Shown here: positions 1 to 5,761 of the stretch, piece by piece
How the letters are laid out: each line of letters begins with the position of its first letter
How positions within the stretch are numbered: the stretch's first letter is position 1
Made by a program: the position numbers and the translations under genes
The notes under the pieces: generated by a model
Databases searched by the model: none
Told to the model about the DNA's origin: nothing
What the model saw: the letters and a program-made list of their open reading frames with translations, nothing else
NCBI GenBank assembly: GCA_029881775.1
Contig: JAOULY010000101.1
Span: 1 to 6,821, forward strand
Source of the DNA: Gammaproteobacteria bacterium
GTDB lineage: Bacteria > Pseudomonadota > Gammaproteobacteria > UBA9214
Direction: 5' to 3'
DNA: 6,821 nt

Positions 1-397
1 CGATCACTTCGAACTTCTCGCGCGTGCGCGTGACGGTGTCTGCCAGGGCAAAATTGGTATCCAGCAGTTTTTTACAATAGGGACAACCATCCTGGTAAAA
101 ATACAGCATCACGCGTTTGCCGGCAGCCGCCGCCTCGCTTACGTCGTCACGGATATCCAGGAAGGAACTGGCAAACCAGGCGGGCTTTTCCTCGTAACCC
201 GGGTTAACCATCCCCGATTCAAGCGTCGGCGATTCCGTATCCGTTGCAACCGACGCCGGCGTGTGCAGCGGTTCAGCCGGTGTGGCAGCGTTATTTTCCG
301 GCGGTGACTTCCCTTCACAGCCAGCCAGCAGCATGGCAACCGTGAGCAGCATTAACGCCGTTACAGTCGCTGCGTCACGCGCACGGTACAGCGACAT
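1..397 (-). CDS. Thioredoxin-like lipoprotein, SoxW-type (partial, C-terminus outside window)
   Basis: The first 132 residues are visible and the 3' end lies beyond position 1. The N-terminus is a lipoprotein signal: Arg at 5 and 7, a hydrophobic stretch at about 11-24, and lipobox LLAGC with Cys27 as the lipidation site. Residue +2 is Glu, not Asp, so inner-membrane retention is not indicated. A Pro/Ala/Thr-rich linker (about 28-65) leads to a thioredoxin fold with the redox motif CPYC at 105-108, inside LYFYQDGCPYCKKLL. This matches the SoxW/Thioredoxin_2 group of periplasmic thiol-disulfide proteins. The likely role is envelope thiol reduction; the substrate is unknown. The gene follows the DNA glycosylase after an 81-nt gap. 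The start is uncertain: ATG at 397 gives the most ordinary signal peptide, but in-frame ATGs at 418 and 436 are open, and none has a well-spaced Shine-Dalgarno. The fold is secure; the exact subfamily is less so. Confidence 0.85.
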   Translation of the reverse strand, partial: MSLYRARDAATVTALMLLTVAMLLAGCEGKSPPENNAATPAEPLHTPASVATDTESPTLESGMVNPGYEEKPAWFASSFLDIRDDVSEAAAAGKRVMLYFYQDGCPYCKKLLDTNFALADTVTRTREKFEVI

Positions 398-478
398 ACC
401 TGTTTGCTTTCCTGCCATTACAGCGTGATTTTCCATTGCACCAGCCCCCCGCTCTCCGCCTGCCTGCTGCCGTACATT

Positions 479-1180
479 TTAGCAGATTCCAGCCTGGTCA
501 CGCCTGGCCGGCGCGCCTGCGGCCGGACACAGGTGATTCAACACGCACTCCGTGCAATGCGGCTTTACACGGCAATGCGCCTTCGCATGCCTGACGATCA
601 GCGCATGATACTCATTGTACAGCGCAACGTCGGGGTCCAGCTGGGCCTCGATCGCCAGGCGCAGTTCATCATAGTTTTCATTTCCCGTGACAAAGCCGAG
701 TCGTGAAAACAACCGGCGTGTGTAGGCGTCGATGACGAACACCGGGCGTTCAAACGCATACAACAGCATGTCGTCTGCCGTTTCATGCCCGACACCGTTA
801 ACCGACAGCAACGCCCTGCGCAGGGATTGTGTCGGCAGGCGTGACAATGCACGGAACCCGCCCTGCTCCAGGTACCAGCGACAGAAGTTCTTCAGGCGGA
901 CCGCTTTGATATTGAAATAACCCGAGGGGCGTAACCAGCCGGCCAGGTGATCGTTGCGCGCACGAACGATACTGGTCGCATCCAGCTTGTCACGCTCAAC
1001 GAGGTTGGCGATGGCGCGTTCAACATTCGTCCATGCGGTATTTTGCGTGAGTATGGCGCCGACCATAACCTCAAAGGGCGAATCGGCCGGCCACCAGTGC
1101 TGCGCCCCGAAAGACAACAGCAGGGAATGATAGGTTGCCAGCAGCTGGCGGCGGGTCATTGCCGGCGCAGCGGCGGGCAT
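479..1180 (-). CDS. Endonuclease III-related DNA glycosylase (MagIII/COG2231-like, HhH-GPD with Fe-S cluster)
   Basis: This 233-residue protein belongs to the helix-hairpin-helix GPD superfamily of base-excision-repair glycosylases. Visible motifs are WWP (29-31), GAILTQNTAW (41-50), RPSGYFNIKA (84-93), the hairpin NGVGHETAD (128-136) and VIDAYTRR (149-156), with the conserved catalytic Asp at 151. The C-terminus has four cysteines at 203, 209, 212 and 218 (C-x5-C-x2-C-x5-C), as expected for a [4Fe-4S] cluster. Classical Nth has a Lys in the hairpin that gives AP-lyase activity; here that position is Glu133. The WWP, LTQNT and RPSG-N-KA motifs resemble Helicobacter MagIII, a 3-methyladenine glycosylase, so a monofunctional alkyl-base glycosylase is my inference. 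It begins directly after the rluB stop (TAG then ATG), which suggests translational coupling. Met8 (position 1159) is an alternative start; neither start has a clear Shine-Dalgarno. It is not a canonical nth. Confidence 0.9.
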   Translation of the reverse strand: MPAAAPAMTRRQLLATYHSLLLSFGAQHWWPADSPFEVMVGAILTQNTAWTNVERAIANLVERDKLDATSIVRARNDHLAGWLRPSGYFNIKAVRLKNFCRWYLEQGGFRALSRLPTQSLRRALLSVNGVGHETADDMLLYAFERPVFVIDAYTRRLFSRLGFVTGNENYDELRLAIEAQLDPDVALYNEYHALIVRHAKAHCRVKPHCTECVLNHLCPAAGAPARRDQAGIC

Positions 1181-1975
1181 CTAGCGTGCGCGGCGAGCGC
1201 GTCGCGTTGGCGGACGGCGTTTCTGCACAGTCTTCGGCGCAGGCAGCCCGACCGCCGCATACAGCGCGGCTGTTTCGGCCGGTTCGAGATCCCGGAACCG
1301 ACCCGCCCGCAGGTTGGCTGGCAAGGCGATCGGCCCGAAACTCACCCGGATGAGCCGACTGACCTTGAGTCCCTGCGATTCCCACAGGCGGCGCACTTCA
1401 CGATTGCGTCCCTCATGCACCGTGACGTGATACCAGTGATTGGCCCCCTGCCCGCCCGCTTCGCGGATGGTCGCAAACTTCGCCAACCCGTCTTCCAGCT
1501 GAACACCCTCGATCAGGTTATTCAGCACGAACTCGTCAACCTTGCCGAGAATTCGCACGGCATATTCACGCTCTATTTCGTAGGACGGGTGCATCAGTCG
1601 GTGTGCAAGCTCGCCGTCCGTCGTCAGCAGCAGCAGTCCCGAGGTATTCATATCGAGTCGGCCAATCGATATCCAGCGTGCGTTGCGGAGACGCGGCAGA
1701 CTGTCAAACACCGTCGGCCGACCCGCCTCGTCCTTGCGCGTGGTCAGTTCACCCGCCGGCTTGTGATAAATAATCGTGCGAATATCCCGCCCGGGGTCTG
1801 CGCTGAATGACACGACACGGCCATCGATGCTCACACGGTCATTCTCCGTCACGGAAACACCGAGTTCTGCCGGTCGATTATTGACCGTTATACGACCCTC
1901 GCGTATCCAGGTCTCAATCTCGCGACGCGAACCGAAACCGGCACGCGCCAGAACTTTTTGTAATCGTTCGGCCAT
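1181..1975 (-). CDS. rluB: 23S rRNA pseudouridine synthase RluB
   Basis: This 264-residue protein isomerises one uridine of 23S rRNA to pseudouridine (position 2605 in E. coli numbering for RluB). An S4 RNA-binding domain covers about residues 3-48 (ERLQKVLARAGFGSRREIE). The RsuA/RluB/E/F catalytic domain follows, with GRLDMNTSGLLLLT at 105-118 and the nucleophile Asp108. Further family blocks are HKPAGELTT (71-79), EREYAVR (135-141) and EGRNREVRR (188-196). A strongly basic tail (252-264, rich in Arg, Lys and Pro) probably adds RNA contacts. The start ATG at 1975 leads straight into the S4 domain, so it is well placed, though no good Shine-Dalgarno precedes it. A 152-nt gap separates it from scpB, and it abuts the glycosylase gene downstream. 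RluB rather than RluE/F is chosen on the S4 domain, the length and the usual scpB-rluB neighbourhood. Confidence 0.95.
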   Translation of the reverse strand: MAERLQKVLARAGFGSRREIETWIREGRITVNNRPAELGVSVTENDRVSIDGRVVSFSADPGRDIRTIIYHKPAGELTTRKDEAGRPTVFDSLPRLRNARWISIGRLDMNTSGLLLLTTDGELAHRLMHPSYEIEREYAVRILGKVDEFVLNNLIEGVQLEDGLAKFATIREAGGQGANHWYHVTVHEGRNREVRRLWESQGLKVSRLIRVSFGPIALPANLRAGRFRDLEPAETAALYAAVGLPAPKTVQKRRPPTRRARRAR

Positions 1976-2043
1976 GATGGGAAGTTTACCCGGGAAGTGT
2001 CCGGTTTACTCGCACAATGCAGGGGTGCAAGTCCGGTAATGGT

Positions 2044-2064
2044 CTGACAGGGGCGTCCTGCCAG
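2044..2064 (-). other. Hairpin in the scpB-rluB spacer, no U-tract
   Basis: Read on the minus strand, two 8-nt arms (CTGGCAGG and CCTGTCAG) can pair around a 5-nt loop with one G-U wobble. On the plus strand the same pair would be an A-C mismatch, so the structure favours minus-strand RNA. A second perfect 6-bp stem lies just upstream in transcription (arms 2102-2107 and 2114-2119, ACGGCG/CGCCGT). Neither is followed by a run of T on the minus strand, so neither is called an intrinsic terminator. They may attenuate, protect the scpB 3' end, or be chance. Confidence 0.3.
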
Positions 2065-2127
2065 TGGAAAATCCTGTCATCTGCGACGTGGCCGCCAGGC
2101 TACGGCGACTGCGCGCCGTCAATCAGC

Positions 2128-2835
2128 CTAGTGTAACGTCGCGGGAGACTCTTCTGCGGCCACATCCTGCGGTGGCGCCATGTCATCCCCGTCATTCGCC
2201 GCGGCAACCGCCCCGGCCTCCAGCTCATCGGCCGCTTCATCATTTGCCGACTCCATGCCAAGCCCCGGAATCTCGGCCAGGTCAAGCTGCAGCTCTTCAC
2301 CAATCGCGTTCAGATCACGCAGCTCGGCCAGCGACGGCAGGCCATCGATGTTCTTCAGGCCGAAATAGTTCAGGAACTGCCGGGTGGTGCCGTACATGGC
2401 GGGACGCCCGGGGACATCACGATGCCCGACCACGTGTACCCACTCGCGCTCCAGCAGGGTCTTCATGATATTGGTACTGACAGCCACGCCGCGAACACTC
2501 TCGATTTCACCGCGTGTAATCGGCTGACGGTAGGCGATCAGCGCCAGTGTTTCCAGCAATGCGCGTGAGTAGCGTGCCGGTTTCTCTTCCCACAGGCGTG
2601 CAACCCAGGGCTGCATGGTTTCACGCACCTGGATGCGATAGCCGCCGCCAACCTCAACAAGATCGATGCCGCGCCCCTGGTAATCTTCCTGCAGCGCAGT
2701 GACGGCTTCGCGCAAGTCAGCGCGCTCGGGCTTTTCATTATCCTCGAACATGGCCAGCAACTGGTCCAGTGTCAGGGGCCGACCGGCGGCCAGCAGGATA
2801 GCTTCCAGGATGAGCTTGAGCGGTGTCGTTTCCAT
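2128..2835 (-). CDS. scpB: Segregation and condensation protein ScpB
   Basis: ScpB is the winged-helix (kite) subunit that dimerises and binds the kleisin ScpA in the SMC-ScpAB condensin, which compacts and segregates the chromosome. The 235 residues contain two winged-helix domains, at about 5-80 and 84-160. The second holds the diagnostic blocks ETLALIAYRQPITRGEIE (95-112), RGVAVSTNIMKTLLER (115-130) and GRPAMYGTTRQFLNYFGL (143-160). From about 192 the protein ends in an acidic, Ala-rich tail (Glu/Asp-rich to the C-terminus) that looks disordered and is common in proteobacterial ScpB. The start ATG at 2835 lies 4 nt after the scpA stop, and the Shine-Dalgarno is poor, so translation is probably coupled to scpA. 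The usual partner order scpA-scpB is kept. Confidence 0.96.
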   Translation of the reverse strand: METTPLKLILEAILLAAGRPLTLDQLLAMFEDNEKPERADLREAVTALQEDYQGRGIDLVEVGGGYRIQVRETMQPWVARLWEEKPARYSRALLETLALIAYRQPITRGEIESVRGVAVSTNIMKTLLEREWVHVVGHRDVPGRPAMYGTTRQFLNYFGLKNIDGLPSLAELRDLNAIGEELQLDLAEIPGLGMESANDEAADELEAGAVAAANDGDDMAPPQDVAAEESPATLH

Positions 2836-2839
2836 AGGT

Positions 2840-3709
2840 TCAGGCCGTCACTTGATCAGCGGGTTCGGGCACCGCCGCATCCCGGCTGCCGGTGGCCGCC
2901 TTGACGTGAATCGGTGCATAGGGTTCAGACTGCGTCAGGTCCAGCAGGGATTCCTTGACCAGTTCGAGTATTGCCAGGAATGTCACCACCACACCCATAC
3001 GCCCTTCTTCGACCGTGTAGAGATCGGTGAACGGGGTAAACCGGTCGCTGCTGACCCGGCTAAGCACGATGGACATCCGCTCGCGGACCGACAGCGCTTC
3101 CAGCTGTACATGGTGGTGGGCATACATGGAGGCGCGTTTCATGACTTCCTGGAACGCGGCGATCAGGTCCTGCAGGTCAACTTCCGGCGGCAGCTGGATC
3201 ACCTTCTGGTCCGGTGCCTCGGCCTCGGCCTGGAACACGTCGCGACCGAGGCGCGGCAGTTCGTCGATATCCTCGGCCGCCTGCTTGTAACGTTCGTATT
3301 CCTGCAGTCGCCGCACCAGTTCGGCACGCGGATCGTCTTCGTCTTCCACGTCACCGGCGGGGCGCGGCAGCAACATGCGTGACTTGATCTCGGCCAGGGT
3401 CGCGGACATGACCAGGTATTCACCTGCCAGCTCCAGCTGCATGTCCTGCATTAATTCAATATATTCAACATATTGCCGCGTAATATCGGCAACCGGAATA
3501 TCGGTAACGTCTATGTTCTGCTTGCGGATCAGGTACAGCAACAGGTCCAGCGGGCCCTCGAAGGCCTCCAGAAACACCTTGAGTGCATCGGGTGGAATGT
3601 AGAGATCGGCAGGCAGCTCGGCAACAGCCTCGCCCTGCACAATGGCGAGGGGTAGTTGTTCCTGGGGGTGGACGGCCGGCGTGGTCTCTGGGCTCGTGCT
3701 TTCGCTCAT
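2840..3709 (-). CDS. scpA: Segregation and condensation protein ScpA (kleisin)
   Basis: ScpA is the kleisin that bridges the SMC heads and binds the ScpB dimer. The 289-residue protein starts with about 40 residues of poorly conserved Pro/Glu-rich sequence. The conserved N-terminal SMC-neck-binding region follows: FEGPLDLLLYLIRKQNIDV at 50-68, then EYLVMSATLAEIKSRMLLPRP from about 97. The middle (DPRAELVRRLQEYERYK, 126-142, then acidic and Gln-rich sequence) is the ScpB-contact region. A C-terminal winged helix covers about 205-271, with VVTFLAILELVKESLLDLTQ at 241-260. The ATG at 3709 is supported by AGG at 3716-3718 with a 6-nt spacer. A 108-nt gap separates it from trpS, with a plausible promoter, so scpAB may have its own transcription start as well as read-through from trpS. 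Confidence 0.96.
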   Translation of the reverse strand: MSESTSPETTPAVHPQEQLPLAIVQGEAVAELPADLYIPPDALKVFLEAFEGPLDLLLYLIRKQNIDVTDIPVADITRQYVEYIELMQDMQLELAGEYLVMSATLAEIKSRMLLPRPAGDVEDEDDPRAELVRRLQEYERYKQAAEDIDELPRLGRDVFQAEAEAPDQKVIQLPPEVDLQDLIAAFQEVMKRASMYAHHHVQLEALSVRERMSIVLSRVSSDRFTPFTDLYTVEEGRMGVVVTFLAILELVKESLLDLTQSEPYAPIHVKAATGSRDAAVPEPADQVTA

Positions 3710-3715
3710 TGAGTA

Positions 3716-3718
3716 CCT
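3716..3718 (-). promoter_or_regulatory. scpA ribosome binding site inside an 11-bp palindrome
   Basis: AGG sits 6 nt before the scpA ATG, which supports the start at 3709. It is part of a perfect odd palindrome at 3715-3725 (arms ACCTG and CAGGT around one base). The palindrome could be a protein site; as RNA its loop is too short to fold well. Confidence 0.5.
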
Positions 3719-3746
3719 GGCAGGTGAGGCGCGTAGGATTCAGTAG

Positions 3747-3775
3747 ATAGTACCCTATTTTGTGTTCCGTGTCGC
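3747..3775 (-). promoter_or_regulatory. Possible sigma70 promoter for scpA
   Basis: On the minus strand GCGACA (3770-3775, 4 of 6 to TTGACA) and TACTAT (3747-3752, 4 of 6 to TATAAT) are 17 nt apart. The region is more AT-rich than the flanking genes. Transcription would start near 3740, leaving a leader of about 30 nt with the Shine-Dalgarno. This is a by-eye match only. Confidence 0.35.
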
Positions 3776-3817
3776 ATAGATTACTACATATACAGATTTG
3801 ACCGGACCGCCGCCGTG

Positions 3818-5029
3818 TCAGTAAATCAGCCCCATGGCCGCGCGTACTTCCTCGAGCGTGGCGCGGGCCACGGCGCGGGCCGCCTCGGCACCGTCATTGA
3901 TAATGGCACGCACCCGGCCCGGGTCCGCCTCGAACTCGCGGGCGCGTTCCTGCAACGGCTGCAACTCGGCCAGCACGCTGTCGATAATCGGTTGCTTGCA
4001 ATCGAGGCAGCCGATACCGGCCGAGGTACAACCCTCGCGTACCCAGTCGCGCACCTCGTCACTTGAATAAACCGCGTGTAACTGCCAGACCGGGCAGATG
4101 TCCGGGTTTCCCGGATCGGTGCGACGGACCCGCGCCGGGTCTGTCGGCATGGTGCGCAGTTTTTCCTGCACGGCAACCGGCGGCTCGCGCAGGCTGATTG
4201 TGTTGTTGTAGGACTTGGACATTTTCTGCCCGTCAAGGCCGGGCATTTTCGACGCCGGCGTCAACAACGCCTCGGGCTCGGTCAGGATCATGCGACCGCC
4301 GCCTTCGAGGAATCCAAGCAGGCGTTCCTGGTCACTGATCGCCAGGTTCTGCTGTTCCCCCAGCAACGCACGCGCCACCTCGACCGCCTCGTGATCACCC
4401 TGCTCCTGGTAACGCTTCAATAGCTGGCGATAGAGCCTGGCGTTCTTCTTGCCCATCTTTTTGATGGCGGCCTCGGCAGCGGCCTCGTAGCCGTCTTCGC
4501 GGCCGTAAATATGGTTGAAGCGACGCGCAATCTCGCGGGTAAGTTCGACGTGTGCCACCTGGTCTTCACCGACCGGCACCTTGTCGGCACCGTAGATCAG
4601 GATATCCGCGCCCTGTAACAGGGGATAGCCAAGGAACCCGTAGGTAGCGAGATCACGTTCGCGCAACCGTTCCTGCTGGTCCTTGTAGCTGGGCACGCGT
4701 TCCAGCCAGCCAAGCGGCGTGACCATCGACAATAACAGGTGCAGTTCGGCATGCTCGGGTACCTGCGACTGTATGAACAACTGCGCGGAACCCGGGTTGA
4801 CGCCGGCCGCCAGCCAGTCGATCACCATATCCCAGACGCTGGCGGCGATAATGCCGGAGTCCTCGTAATGGGTCGTCAGTGCATGCCAGTCGGCGACAAA
4901 GAAAAAACAGTCGAAGGTCTGTTGCAGACTGACCCAGTTTTTCAGGACGCCATGATAGTGGCCTAGATGCAGTTGGCCGGTGGGACGCATCCCTGACAAC
5001 ACCCGGCCCTGTGTATGTAAACCACCCAA
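3818..5029 (-). CDS. trpS: Tryptophanyl-tRNA synthetase, long form with four-cysteine motif
   Basis: TrpRS charges tRNA(Trp) with tryptophan in the cytoplasm. The class I signatures are HLGHY (21-25, the HIGH motif) and KMSKS (269-273). Between GEDQVAHVELTREIARRFNHIYG and ILTEPEALL there is an insert of about 70 charged residues (roughly 178-248), so the protein is 403 residues against about 330 for the short E. coli form; long forms are known in many proteobacteria. Four cysteines at 312, 334, 341 and 344 are spaced C-x21-C-x6-C-x2-C, close to the [4Fe-4S] motif described for Thermotoga maritima TrpRS. The start is TTG at 5029, backed by AGGAG 7 nt upstream. A GTG at codon 10 is nearer the conserved core but has no such site. 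It follows the M50 gene by 10 nt, so the two are probably co-transcribed. Confidence 0.96.
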   Translation of the reverse strand: MGGLHTQGRVLSGMRPTGQLHLGHYHGVLKNWVSLQQTFDCFFFVADWHALTTHYEDSGIIAASVWDMVIDWLAAGVNPGSAQLFIQSQVPEHAELHLLLSMVTPLGWLERVPSYKDQQERLRERDLATYGFLGYPLLQGADILIYGADKVPVGEDQVAHVELTREIARRFNHIYGREDGYEAAAEAAIKKMGKKNARLYRQLLKRYQEQGDHEAVEVARALLGEQQNLAISDQERLLGFLEGGGRMILTEPEALLTPASKMPGLDGQKMSKSYNNTISLREPPVAVQEKLRTMPTDPARVRRTDPGNPDICPVWQLHAVYSSDEVRDWVREGCTSAGIGCLDCKQPIIDSVLAELQPLQERAREFEADPGRVRAIINDGAEAARAVARATLEEVRAAMGLIY

Positions 5030-5036
5030 TCGTTAT

Positions 5037-5041
5037 CTCCT
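5037..5041 (-). promoter_or_regulatory. trpS ribosome binding site deciding a TTG start
   Basis: A perfect AGGAG lies 7 nt before TTG at 5027-5029 and no ATG is available until codon 14. The first two bases of the site belong to the TAG stop of the M50 gene (5040-5042), so termination and re-initiation are physically linked. Confidence 0.8.
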
Positions 5042-5726
5042 ATTTACCCATCAATGCGTTGAGTACGCGCATGAACTGGATGCCCTGCATACCCGACAGT
5101 GAACTGAACATACCGAGGAAGAACTCAAGCAGCGGCCACAGCAACACACCCAGTATACCGGTGACCAGCAAGCCGATCAGGATAAAAAATCCCCAGGGTT
5201 CGAGCCGACTGAGCCCGTAGGCCAACGGCCCCGGCAACAATCCGGTCGCCACCCGGCCACCGTCCAGCGGCGGTAACGGCAGCATATTGATGACCATCAG
5301 GACGACATTGATGAAAATACCGGCGACGCCCATGTAGAGCAGCGCCACGCCGGATTCACCCAGCGCCATGCCCAGCCGTATCAATAGCGCCCAGAAAATC
5401 GCCATCAGCAAATTAACGAAGGGGCCGGCCGCCGCCACTATCGCCATGTCGCGTTTCGGATGATTCAGGTTGCGCCAGTTCACCGGCACCGGTTTCGCAT
5501 AACCAATTGCGATGCCGGCAAACATGATCATCATGGCGGGCAACAGGATCGTGCCAAACGGGTCAATGTGCTTTAACGGGTTCAGCGTCAGCCGCCCGAG
5601 CATGAGCGCAGTTTTATCACCCAGCTTTGACGCGACCCAGCCATGCGCCGTCTCATGCACCGTGATCGCCAGCAATACCGGCACGACCCAGATCGCAATT
5701 AGTTGCACCACGCTTAATTCAGACAT
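5040..5726 (-). CDS. M50 family site-2-protease-like membrane metalloprotease
   Basis: This 228-residue integral membrane protein belongs to peptidase family M50, in the compact group with no PDZ domain (YwhC-like). The zinc-site motif HETAH is at residues 24-28 in the first membrane helix, followed by LTLNPLKHIDPFGTILLP (46-63). AAAGPFVNLLMAI is at 98-110, and the second zinc/active-site motif INMLPLPPLDGGRV is at 146-159, with Asp155 the likely third zinc ligand. Hydrophobic segments lie at about 7-22, 60-76, 95-118, 126-150 and 176-200. S2P proteases cut substrates within the membrane; no substrate can be named here. The ATG at 5726 is chosen because the family begins with a short lead into the first helix. 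An in-frame ATG at 5789 would add 22 basic, non-conserved residues and overlap yciO by 28 nt. A TATAAT 6 nt before the ATG hints at a leaderless transcript. Confidence 0.93.
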   Translation of the reverse strand: MSELSVVQLIAIWVVPVLLAITVHETAHGWVASKLGDKTALMLGRLTLNPLKHIDPFGTILLPAMMIMFAGIAIGYAKPVPVNWRNLNHPKRDMAIVAAAGPFVNLLMAIFWALLIRLGMALGESGVALLYMGVAGIFINVVLMVINMLPLPPLDGGRVATGLLPGPLAYGLSRLEPWGFFILIGLLVTGILGVLLWPLLEFFLGMFSSLSGMQGIQFMRVLNALMGK

Positions 5727-5732
5727 CGGCGG

Positions 5733-5738
5733 ATTATA
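5733..5738 (-). promoter_or_regulatory. Consensus -10 box (TATAAT) immediately before the M50 start
   Basis: TATAAT on the minus strand is followed by exactly 6 nt (CCGCCG) and then the ATG at 5726, so a standard initiation distance would put the first RNA base at the start codon. No -35 is well placed: the best one upstream, CTGACA (5 of 6), is 21 nt away. The M50 gene also lacks a Shine-Dalgarno, which fits leaderless translation. A chance match remains possible. Confidence 0.4.
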
Positions 5739-5746
5739 ACGATTCG

Positions 5747-5758
5747 GCAAACGTTTGC
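5747..5758. promoter_or_regulatory. Perfect 12-bp palindrome resembling a LacI/PurR-family operator
   Basis: GCAAACGTTTGC reads the same on both strands. It matches the central 12 positions of the E. coli PurR consensus, and 13 of 16 over the full site. It sits in the 35-nt gap between the yciO stop and the M50 ATG, just upstream of TATAAT, where a bound repressor would block a promoter. The M50/trpS genes are not classical PurR targets, so another LacI-family regulator is equally possible. Confidence 0.45.
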
Positions 5759-5761
5759 ATG

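Noticed and set aside
398..481. Read-through fusion of the glycosylase with the lipoprotein, since both share one frame separated by a single TAA
   Set aside because: The lipoprotein has its own signal peptide, which must be N-terminal, and no recoding signal is seen after the TAA.
947..1810. A long plus-strand open frame (287 codons) opposite rluB and the glycosylase gene
   Set aside because: It is fully antisense to two well-conserved proteins, its translation shows no recognisable domain, and such frames are common opposite GC-rich genes.
2024..2067. Plus-strand GGTGCAAGTCCGG followed by GGCGTCCTGCCAGTGG, recalling cobalamin riboswitch or group II intron fragments
   Set aside because: The B12 box and proper spacing are missing, no intron domain V or reverse transcriptase is present, and the plus strand downstream is antisense to scpB. 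A cmscan hit would be needed to revive it.
2102..2119. Intrinsic terminator after scpB
   Set aside because: The 6-bp stem is perfect but no run of T follows on the minus strand.
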